This document shows, in pieces, positions 1-4,706 of a stretch of DNA of 9,277 bases. The stretch lies in NCBI GenBank assembly GCA_030039995.1, contig JASHUL010000084.1, positions 1-9,277 on the forward strand, given 5' to 3'. This DNA is from Thermoplasmata archaeon (lineage in GTDB: Archaea > Thermoplasmatota > Thermoplasmata > Lutacidiplasmatales > UBA184). Numbering within the stretch: position 1 is the stretch's first letter; every line of letters starts with the position of its first letter. Both the position numbers and the translations under genes were made by a program. The notes under the pieces were generated by a model. The model was not told the DNA's origin. It worked only from the letters and a program-made list of their open reading frames with translations, and searched no databases.

Positions 1-220
1 CCAGGCGTACGAGAAGGGCTGGCGAGCGCGGCTCGAGGAGAAACTCTACCGGAACTGGCTCGCGAAGGAGAAGCTCTGCACGATCTCGGACGAGACGTTC
101 GACAAGATCGTCGACGCCCTCCAGGGCGTGAAGCTCCAGAAGCTGAGCGTGCACAACATCCTCAAAGCCGTCCACGACAAGTACCCGGAAGTGACGAAGG
201 AGTTCGAGGCGTTCCTCTGA
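1..220 (+). CDS. Probable geranylgeranyl reductase family FAD-dependent protein, C-terminal 72 residues (5' partial)
   Basis: The reading frame is open from base 2 and stops at TGA 218-220, giving the last 72 residues of a gene that begins before the window. The visible tail begins QAYEKGWRARLEEKLYRNW and continues with a lysine-rich helix, then 'SDETFDKIVDAL' and 'KYPEVTKEFEAFL'. I recall this arrangement (a Y-x-x-x-W helix, then a 'lSDe..D.lv' helix, then a short C-terminal helical segment) from archaeal digeranylgeranylglycerophospholipid reductases of Thermoplasma type, FAD enzymes that saturate the isoprenoid chains of ether lipids at the membrane. No FAD-binding or catalytic part is in view, so the call rests only on the tail. 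A different flavoprotein or an unrelated helical C-terminus is possible. The next gene starts 18 bases downstream with no TATA-like element between, so the two probably share a transcript. Confidence 0.6.
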   Translation, partial: QAYEKGWRARLEEKLYRNWLAKEKLCTISDETFDKIVDALQGVKLQKLSVHNILKAVHDKYPEVTKEFEAFL

Positions 221-238
221 ACGCCGCGGACCGACCCG

Positions 239-880
239 ATGCCCGGCGCTCCGAACCGGCCGCCCGAGACCGCGCCTCCTCCTCCGCCCGTGACGCCGGC
301 GGCGGAGCCGCCCGACCGTAAGGTGCTCCGGCGCCTCGCCCCGTCCCGGGTCGCGCTCCTCCTCGACCCGTGGAAAGGGGCGCCCGCGCCGGACCTGACG
401 ACGCCGTTCGAGAAGGCCGAAGCATCGTTCGTCGCCGGGGACTTCCCGACGGCGTCGAACGCGCTCGACCTGCTCTCCGTGCGCTTCGCCGAACCCCGGT
501 GGCCGACGCTGCCGGAGCCGTTCCGACGCCTCCGCGTGCCGATCCCGGCGCCGATGCCGCCGCATTGGGACCCCGACCACGCCCTCGCGCCCCCCGAGAA
601 GGAAGCGAAGCGCGCCCGCCGCGAGGCCGACGACCAGCTCGCCCTCGCCGACGGGGTCCTCGCCTGGGCGGCCACCCACGGGGTCGACCTCGCGGACCTC
701 CGCCCGGCGGTCGAGGAGGCGCGCGCGATCGTCGCGACCGACGGCGGGAGCGCCGGATTCTACGAACGGATCGACCGCGTCTGGGAGTCGGTTCGGGAGC
801 GGGTGCCGAAACCGAAGGTCGCCGGCGCACGGCCGGCGCCCGCACCGACCGCGGCCGACGCCGAGGCCGGCGAGGCGTAG
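239..880 (+). CDS. Hypothetical protein, proline-rich N-terminus and helical TPR-like segments
   Basis: This is a 213-residue protein that I do not recognise. The first ~25 residues are low-complexity and Pro/Ala-rich. Residues 57-85 (PFEKAEASFVAGDFPTASNA onward) look like one helical hairpin of tetratricopeptide type: 'A..x.F..Gdf..A...L'. Residues ~90-120 are again rich in Pro and Trp. Residues 120-190 look like two to three amphipathic helices (LALADGVLAWA; LRPAVEEARAI; FYERIDRVWESVRERV). The last ~20 residues are an Ala/Pro tail. There is no signal peptide, membrane segment or catalytic motif. The ATG at 239 lies 18 bases after the preceding stop and has neither a clear Shine-Dalgarno nor a TATA-like element, which fits co-transcription. 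The next gene starts 7 bases after its stop. Its helical C-terminus resembles that of the next protein. A scaffold or interaction role is plausible but is inference. Confidence 0.75.
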   Translation: MPGAPNRPPETAPPPPPVTPAAEPPDRKVLRRLAPSRVALLLDPWKGAPAPDLTTPFEKAEASFVAGDFPTASNALDLLSVRFAEPRWPTLPEPFRRLRVPIPAPMPPHWDPDHALAPPEKEAKRARREADDQLALADGVLAWAATHGVDLADLRPAVEEARAIVATDGGSAGFYERIDRVWESVRERVPKPKVAGARPAPAPTAADAEAGEA

Positions 881-887
881 CGGACCC

Positions 888-1238
888 GTGGCCGACGCTC
901 CGGCGGAGGCGCCGCGCCGCCGCCCGGTACGGCGGGGGGAAGGAGAGGTGACGGAGTGGCCCCGCGGCCTCACCGAGTACGTTCCGTCCGGTCCGGCGGA
1001 CGCGACTCCGTCGGAAGACGAGGACCGGCTCACGAACCGACTCGCGCTCGCGGCCCGCCTGCTCGGCCTGCTCCGTTCGCAGGGTCACCCGGTCGACCGC
1101 GAACTCGAGCAATTGCGCGCGGCCGAGCGCGCGCGCGCGGCGGGGCGACGGGCCGAGGCCGCCCGGGCCGTGGACGGAGTCCTCGAGGCTCTCGAGAGTC
1201 GACCCCGGGCCGGGCCGGGTCGGGACGACACTCATTAA
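888..1238 (+). CDS. Hypothetical small helical protein
   Basis: A 116-residue protein of unknown function, starting with GTG 7 bases after the preceding stop. Its N-terminal ~20 residues are basic and Pro-rich. An in-frame GTG at 948 follows a G-rich purine tract (GGGGGGAAGGAG) and would give a 96-residue product, so the start is uncertain. Residues 22-45 (TEWPRGLTEYVPSGPADATP) are probably unstructured. Residues 46-105 form a predicted helical pair with strong Leu/Ala periodicity (RLALAARLLGLLRSQGH, then LEQLRAAERARAAGRRAEAA and a further helix). That Arg/Ala-rich segment could be a short coiled coil or a TPR-like hairpin. No membrane segment or metal-binding motif is visible. The tight spacing behind the 239-880 gene argues for one operon and related function. 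The TAA stop at 1236-1238 lies inside the TATA-like element proposed for the next gene. Confidence 0.65.
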   Translation: MADAPAEAPRRRPVRRGEGEVTEWPRGLTEYVPSGPADATPSEDEDRLTNRLALAARLLGLLRSQGHPVDRELEQLRAAERARAAGRRAEAARAVDGVLEALESRPRAGPGRDDTH

Positions 1239-1240
1239 GC
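1231..1240 (+). promoter_or_regulatory. TATA-like element for the DUF1028 gene
   Basis: The stretch CTCATTAAGC is an AT-rich island in otherwise GC-rich sequence, centred about 29 bases before the ATG at 1266. There is no Shine-Dalgarno before that ATG. The spacing matches an archaeal TATA box driving a leaderless transcript. The TAA of the upstream gene (1236-1238) is part of the element. Confidence 0.45.
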
Positions 1241-1265
1241 GCGGACCGACGTTGCCGACGGCGCG

Positions 1266-2267
1266 ATGGCCGCCCCGCGATTCGGTACGTTCTCGATCGT
1301 CGCGCACGACCCGGCGACCGAGAGCTGGGGCGTGGCCGTGCAGTCGCGGTTCATCTCCGTCGGGTCGGTGGTCCCGTGGGCCGAGGTCGGCACCGGTGCG
1401 ATCGCGACCCAGGCGGCCGCCAACGTCGCCTACGGCCCGGACGGCCTGCGACTCCTTCGAGAGGGCGCCTCGGCGGCCGAGGTGGTCCGGCGGCTCACCG
1501 AACCCGACCCCGAGCGCGAGACCCGCCAGCTCGGCGTCGTCGACGCCCGAGGACGAGCGGCCGCGTACACGGGGAAGAAGTGCATGGAGTGGGCCGGGCA
1601 CGAGGTCGGGGACGGATTCTCGTGCCAGGGGAACATCCTGTTCGGCGCCGCCGTCGTGCGCGGGATGGCCCGGGCCTACGAGACGACGCCCGGCGACGTT
1701 CTCGACCGGCTCCTCGCGGCGCTCAGCGCCGGCCAGCGGGAGGGGGGCGACCGCCGGGGGATGGAAGCCGCGGCGATCTACGTCGTCCGCAAGGGCGCCG
1801 GGTACGGCGGTGGCGACCGTTGGGTCGACCTGCGCGTCGACAACCACCCGTCGCCGATCGAGGAGCTGAAGCGGGTCTTCAAGCTCTACGACTTGACGAT
1901 GCTGAGCCGGGAGGATCCGGCGACCGTCCTTCCGATCGAGGGCGAGGTCGCGAAGTCGCTCCAGCACGACCTGGGGGTCCTCGGGTACTACCCGGGGCGG
2001 TTCACCGGCACCTGGGACGCCGCGAGCCGGACCGCCTTCGACCGGTTCGTCAGCGAGCACAACTTCGAGAACAAACAGCGGGACGACGGCAAGGTCTGGC
2101 CGTCCGTCGTCGACTACCTCCGGGAGCAGGCGGCCGCCGAGACCCGCCGGCGCACGGGAACGGCGCCGATCGTCCCCGGCGCGTTGAGCCGGGGTCCCGG
2201 CGCCCAACCGAAGGGAGGGGGAACATCCCCGAAAAGTCCGCCACCGAAGAAGCCGGCGCCGAAGTGA
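1266..2267 (+). CDS. DUF1028 (Ntn-hydrolase-like) protein with C-terminal putative peptidoglycan-binding domain
   Basis: A 333-residue protein. Residues 7-200 match the DUF1028 pattern throughout: 'GTFSIVAHDP' at 7-16, 'WGVAVQSRF..VGSVVPWA' at 21-39, 'GAIATQAAANVAYGPDGL' near 44-61, 'RQLGVVDA' at 87-94, 'GKKCMEWAGH' at 103-112, 'CQGNIL' at 120-125, 'GGDRRG' at 160-165, 'GAGYGGGDRWVDLRVDNHP' at 177-195. Pfam, as I recall, places this family in the Ntn-hydrolase clan. The substrate is unknown. Residues ~198-290 resemble the putative peptidoglycan-binding domain often found after DUF1028 ('LQHDLGVLGYYPGRFTGTWD', then 'W.SVVDYLREQ'). The last ~35 residues are a disordered Pro/Lys/Gly tail. No signal peptide is visible. 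A mature N-terminal nucleophile is not exposed by Met removal alone: the first Thr is residue 8. The ATG at 1266 agrees with family starts and the TATA-like spacing. Its stop overlaps the start of the Pcc1 gene. Confidence 0.9.
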   Translation: MAAPRFGTFSIVAHDPATESWGVAVQSRFISVGSVVPWAEVGTGAIATQAAANVAYGPDGLRLLREGASAAEVVRRLTEPDPERETRQLGVVDARGRAAAYTGKKCMEWAGHEVGDGFSCQGNILFGAAVVRGMARAYETTPGDVLDRLLAALSAGQREGGDRRGMEAAAIYVVRKGAGYGGGDRWVDLRVDNHPSPIEELKRVFKLYDLTMLSREDPATVLPIEGEVAKSLQHDLGVLGYYPGRFTGTWDAASRTAFDRFVSEHNFENKQRDDGKVWPSVVDYLREQAAAETRRRTGTAPIVPGALSRGPGAQPKGGGTSPKSPPPKKPAPK

Positions 2268-2488
2268 CCGTGCGCCTCCGGCGGAGATGCGGTTCGCCGC
2301 AGGAAGCCGAGCGGCTGCGCGCCGCCGTTACGGCCGACAACCCCGGCTACGTTTCCGTGACGACCGAGGGTGGCGACCTCGTCGTGTCGGTCGCCGCGGC
2401 GTCCGCGTCGAGTGTCCGCACCTCGATCGACGACCTCCTCGCCTGCCTCGGCGCGGCCGAGCGGGCGGCCGCGCGGACCGATAAGTAG
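2264..2488 (+). CDS. pcc1: KEOPS complex subunit Pcc1
   Basis: A 74-residue protein of Pcc1 size and pattern. It has an N-terminal beta strand (VTVRLRRRC), a helix with 'SPQEAERLRAAVTADNP' at 11-27, two strands 'YVSVTTEGGDLVVSVAAAS' at 29-47, and a C-terminal helix 'SVRTSIDDLLACLGAAERA' at 50-68. The 'S.R...dDLlaCL..ae' helix is characteristic of the family. Pcc1 dimerises and binds Kae1 in the KEOPS complex, which carries out the last step of t6A synthesis on ANN-decoding tRNAs in the cytoplasm. The reading frame is open far upstream. I chose GTG 2264 because it overlaps the preceding TGA (GTGA), a normal arrangement for translational coupling. A second in-frame GTG at 2270 would remove two residues. 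There is no clear Shine-Dalgarno close by, although a G-rich GGAGGGGG tract lies about 45 bases upstream. The gene's last codons overlap the TATA-like element of the next gene. Confidence 0.8.
   Translation: MTVRLRRRCGSPQEAERLRAAVTADNPGYVSVTTEGGDLVVSVAAASASSVRTSIDDLLACLGAAERAAARTDK
2480..2488 (+). promoter_or_regulatory. TATA-like element for the CPBP protease gene
   Basis: GATAAGTAG is centred about 25-26 bases before the ATG at 2509 and overlaps the last codons and TAG stop of pcc1. The start codon has no Shine-Dalgarno, so a leaderless transcript is likely. The assignment rests on position and base composition only. Confidence 0.4.
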
Positions 2489-2508
2489 CGTCCCGCGGTG
2501 GCTTCCCG

Positions 2509-3333
2509 ATGGCCGCGCCCTCCCGCGCGACGCTCGAGACCCCCGGACCGGTCGTCCTCCGATACTCGGTCGGGGTGGCGATCACCGTCCTCGCGATCAC
2601 GAGTCAGTACTTCCTTCCCCAGACCTGGGCCCCGGCGCGCGCGGTCTACGGGACGCTCGTCGGCGACCTCCTGGTCGTCTACGGGATCCCGATCGTCGCG
2701 TTCGCCGTGCTCGTCGGGGCGGGGCCGCTCCGGGCCTGGGCGTCCCGGATGGGCGACGCGACCCACCAGGGGCTGATGTGGTACGGCGGTCTCTCGGTCC
2801 TCGCGATCTTCGTCACGATCGTGCTCGGGGCGATCTACGAGGCCGTCGACCCGGCGGCCCTCCAGCTGCTGAACCGGCCGAACCCGGCGATCGTGCAGGC
2901 CGCCGGCAACCCGTGGTTCTGGATCGGCTTCTCGTTCGTGATCGGCGGCGTCGAGGAGACGATCTTCCGGGGCTGGGTCTACGGTTTCTGGCACGGGCGG
3001 TCGGCGAACTGGCTCGGGCCCGCCATCGCGTCGAGCGTACTGTTCGCGCTGCTTCACCTGTACTACGGAACGACGTACGGGGTCGCGGCGCCGTTGATCT
3101 TCCCGTCGCTCTTCTTCGTCGGCCTCGCGTTCGCCGCGACGTACGAACGCAGCGGCGGGAACCTCGTGGTCGTGGCGCTCTTGCACGGGGCGTACGACGC
3201 CTCTGCGTTCTACTACGCCTACATCAACGGGCCGGTCGGACTCGGGCTCCGCTACGCGCCCGTGCTCGCGGGGGTGGTCCTCCTGTGCGCCCACTGGGCC
3301 GGCTCGACGAAGGAGCCCGCGACGAGCGGGTGA
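2509..3333 (+). CDS. CPBP family intramembrane glutamic protease (CAAX prenyl protease 2/Rce1-like)
   Basis: A 274-residue polytopic membrane protein. It carries the three motifs of the CPBP (Abi/Rce1) family: E149-E150-x-x-x-R154 (VEETIFRGW), F179-x-x-x-H183 (FALLHLYY), and H226-x-x-x-D230 (LHGAYD), where many relatives have Asn. These Glu/His residues form the intramembrane active site in the family. Hydrophobic segments lie at about 19-36, 48-72, 90-111, 135-160, 168-186, 193-210, 218-237 and 246-264, so roughly seven to eight membrane spans are likely. The N-terminus is short and polar. Archaeal substrates are unknown. Prenylated-protein cleavage is the eukaryotic Rce1 role and should not be assumed here. 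It appears to be a single-gene unit: a TATA-like element precedes it, and a hairpin and another promoter-like element follow. Confidence 0.88.
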   Translation: MAAPSRATLETPGPVVLRYSVGVAITVLAITSQYFLPQTWAPARAVYGTLVGDLLVVYGIPIVAFAVLVGAGPLRAWASRMGDATHQGLMWYGGLSVLAIFVTIVLGAIYEAVDPAALQLLNRPNPAIVQAAGNPWFWIGFSFVIGGVEETIFRGWVYGFWHGRSANWLGPAIASSVLFALLHLYYGTTYGVAAPLIFPSLFFVGLAFAATYERSGGNLVVVALLHGAYDASAFYYAYINGPVGLGLRYAPVLAGVVLLCAHWAGSTKEPATSG

Positions 3334-3348
3334 GCCGCTCCGAGCGTC

Positions 3349-3365
3349 CGGTTCCGGGGGAACCG
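3349..3365. repeat. Perfect inverted repeat: 7-bp arms, 3-base loop
   Basis: CGGTTCC (3349-3355), GGG, then GGAACCG (3359-3365) is a perfect hairpin 16 bases after the CPBP stop and followed by TCTTGT. It could act as an RNA hairpin at the 3' end of the protease transcript, or as a dimeric operator immediately upstream of the TATA-like element of the CoA-binding gene. The T tract is too weak for a confident terminator call. Confidence 0.5.
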
Positions 3366-3376
3366 TCTTGTAACCG
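3366..3376 (+). promoter_or_regulatory. TATA-like element for the CoA-binding protein/bactofilin pair
   Basis: TCTTGTAACCG is the only AT-leaning stretch in this gap. It lies about 24 bases before the ATG at 3395, which has no Shine-Dalgarno. It is weaker and slightly closer than the other TATA-like elements in the window. Confidence 0.3.
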
Positions 3377-3393
3377 ACCCGGCTCGGCCGTCG

Positions 3394-3413
3394 GATGCCG
3401 AGCGATGCCGAGC
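3394..3413 (+). repeat. Perfect 10-bp tandem duplication spanning the start codon
   Basis: GATGCCGAGC occurs twice back to back (3394-3403 and 3404-3413). The first copy supplies the ATG of the CoA-binding protein. The second copy places another ATG at 3405 in the +1 frame, which runs only seven codons to a TGA at 3426-3428. Confidence 0.9.
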
Positions 3414-3826
3414 TGCGCGAGGTGCTGACCCGCGCTCGCACGGTCGCGATCGTCGGCCTATCGGAGAAGCCCGACCGAGACTCGAACGAGGTCGCCCGGT
3501 ACCTCCGGTCCCAAGGATACCGGGTGGTGCCGGTGAACCCGACCGTGCCGGAGATCCTGGGCGAGAGGTCGTATCCGTCGTTGGGCGCGATCCCGCGGGA
3601 GATCCGGGTGGATATCGCCGACGTGTTCCGTCGCAGCGAGCAGGTGCCGGCGATCGCGAAGGAGGCGTTGCGCCGCGGCATCAAGGTCGTCTGGATGCAG
3701 CTCGGGGTCGACAGTCCCGAAGCCGCATCGATCGTCCGGGACGCGGGCGGCGTCGCGGTCGAGAACCTGTGCATCATGAGCCAGCACCGCCGCCTCGGCC
3801 TCCCGGCGGTCGGACCGGCCGCCTGA
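3395..3826 (+). CDS. CoA-binding domain protein (YccU/CoA_binding_2 family)
   Basis: A 143-residue single-domain Rossmann-fold protein. Family signatures run along its whole length: 'TVAIVGLSEKPDRDS' at 16-30 (nucleotide-binding loop with G21), 'VARYLRSQGYRVVPVNP' at 33-49, 'EILGERSYPSL' at 53-63, 'VDIADVFRR' at 72-80, 'KVVWMQLGV' at 97-105, and the C-terminal 'CIMSQHRRL' at 126-134. The domain is related to the CoA-binding domain of succinyl-CoA synthetases and acyl-CoA synthetases (ADP-forming). Stand-alone members bind CoA, but their physiological role is not settled. Length is typical and the protein is complete. The ATG at 3395 fits both the family N-terminus and the promoter spacing. 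The bactofilin-like gene begins 9 bases after the stop, so the two are probably co-transcribed. I see no obvious functional link between them. Confidence 0.92.
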   Translation: MPSDAELREVLTRARTVAIVGLSEKPDRDSNEVARYLRSQGYRVVPVNPTVPEILGERSYPSLGAIPREIRVDIADVFRRSEQVPAIAKEALRRGIKVVWMQLGVDSPEAASIVRDAGGVAVENLCIMSQHRRLGLPAVGPAA

Positions 3827-3830
3827 GGAG
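3823..3830 (+). promoter_or_regulatory. Shine-Dalgarno for the bactofilin-like gene
   Basis: CTGAGGAG overlaps the TGA stop of the CoA-binding gene. The GAGGAG core sits 5 bases before the ATG at 3836. It is the best-placed Shine-Dalgarno in the window and supports translation of this gene from a shared message, in contrast to the genes that have a TATA-like element and no Shine-Dalgarno. Confidence 0.55.
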
Positions 3831-3835
3831 TTCGG

Positions 3836-4657
3836 ATGTCCGCCGCCGCTCCTCTGGCAGGGTCCGCCGCTCCGGGCGGGCCCGCCGGGAGACCGATGAG
3901 CGGCCCGTCCGGGCGGGCCGGTCCGGTCCGCGAGGCCGGCACCGTACGGCACGACTCGATCCACGCCACCTCGTGGGAGCTCGCGGGGCTCGCCAAGGTC
4001 CAAGGGGACGTCGACGTCGGCACGGTCGCCGTGAAGGGACTGCTCTCCGTCGGCGGCAAGGTCGTCGCGGACCGTCTGTCGCTCGACGGTACGTTCGACT
4101 CGGTCGGACCCGTCGACGTGCACGAGACGCTCGAGGTCGACGGGACGACCCGGTTGGGGGCTTCGGTGCGCGCCGGCAGCCTCCGGAGCCGGGGCACCTT
4201 CCACACTACCGGGCCGCTGCGCGTCGACCGGGGCCTCTTCGTCGAAGGACTCCTGGAGGCGCCGTCCGTCGCCGCGACGCTGTTCGAGCTCACCGGGGGC
4301 GCGGAAATCCCCGGGGAGCTCGTCGCCGCCGGGGTCGTTCGGGCCCGGTTCCGGGCCGACTCCCGGCTCGGGGAGGTCCGCGCCCAGCGGGTGGAGCTCC
4401 ACGGGCCCTCGACGAGCCTCGTGCCGACCCTCTTGCGCACCGTCTTCGGGGGGGCCGCCGCGGTCCACGTCGACCGGATCGAGGCGGGATCGGTCGAGCT
4501 GAGCGCCGTCGACGTCGGGTTCGTTCGGGCCGATGCGGTCGTACTCGGCGCGGGGGCTCACGTGACGACGGTCGAAGGGACGATCGTCCGTCGCCATCCG
4601 TCGAGCCGTGTCGGGCCCGAATCGCGAAGCCCGCCTCCGCACGGGCTCTTCCGGTAG
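3836..4657 (+). CDS. Bactofilin-like polymer-forming protein (long, YhbE/YhbF-like form)
   Basis: A 273-residue protein. The first ~35 residues are disordered (Gly/Pro/Ala-rich). From about 38 to 170 it shows regularly spaced short strands ending in Gly ('VQGDVDVGTVAVKGLLSVGGKVVADRLSLDGTFDS...'), the right-handed beta-helix pattern of bactofilins. The second half keeps strand repeats and contains a tail that resembles the longer YhbE/YhbF-type proteins: a stretch with a 'LVPTLLRTVFGG' insertion at 195-206, then 'VDRIEAGSVELSAVDVGFVRADAVVLGAGAHVTTVEGT' at 212-249. Bacterial bactofilins polymerise without nucleotides into scaffolds. A role in archaea is not established. There is no signal peptide or membrane segment. 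The ATG at 3836 has a Shine-Dalgarno overlapping the previous stop. An in-frame ATG at 3896 (residue 21), preceded by GGGAGA, is an alternative. The gene follows the CoA-binding gene closely. The ileS promoter lies after its stop. Confidence 0.75.
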   Translation: MSAAAPLAGSAAPGGPAGRPMSGPSGRAGPVREAGTVRHDSIHATSWELAGLAKVQGDVDVGTVAVKGLLSVGGKVVADRLSLDGTFDSVGPVDVHETLEVDGTTRLGASVRAGSLRSRGTFHTTGPLRVDRGLFVEGLLEAPSVAATLFELTGGAEIPGELVAAGVVRARFRADSRLGEVRAQRVELHGPSTSLVPTLLRTVFGGAAAVHVDRIEAGSVELSAVDVGFVRADAVVLGAGAHVTTVEGTIVRRHPSSRVGPESRSPPPHGLFR

Positions 4658-4673
4658 CGCGGTCCGTCGGCGG

Positions 4674-4683
4674 GCTCTTATCC
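4674..4683 (+). promoter_or_regulatory. TATA-like element for ileS
   Basis: GCTCTTATCC is centred about 27 bases before the ATG at 4707, in the 49-base gap after the bactofilin-like gene. No Shine-Dalgarno precedes the ATG, which suggests a leaderless ileS mRNA. The spacing also argues for 4707 as the start over the earlier in-frame GTG at 4608. Confidence 0.5.
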
Positions 4684-4706
4684 CTCCGGACCTCGTCGCG
4701 CGCGCG

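Noticed and set aside
162..2207. A 681-codon minus-strand open frame over the left-hand genes
   Set aside because: It covers the antisense of the DUF1028 gene and two shorter genes, ends in a run of Arg/Pro-rich sequence, and has no family resemblance.
2347..4440. A 697-codon open frame on the minus strand across pcc1, the CPBP gene, the CoA-binding gene and the bactofilin-like gene
   Set aside because: It crosses several recognisable plus-strand genes and their gaps, and its translation shows no domain. It is a composition shadow.
4642..4679. Direct repeat CGGGCTCTT at 4642-4650 and 4671-4679
   Set aside because: At nine bases in GC-rich sequence this can arise by chance. One copy is coding and the other overlaps the ileS promoter-like element.
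4608..4706. 33-residue N-terminal extension of IleRS from GTG 4608
   Set aside because: It would overlap the bactofilin-like gene by 50 bases, has no homology-like sequence, and would place the TATA-like element inside the coding region.
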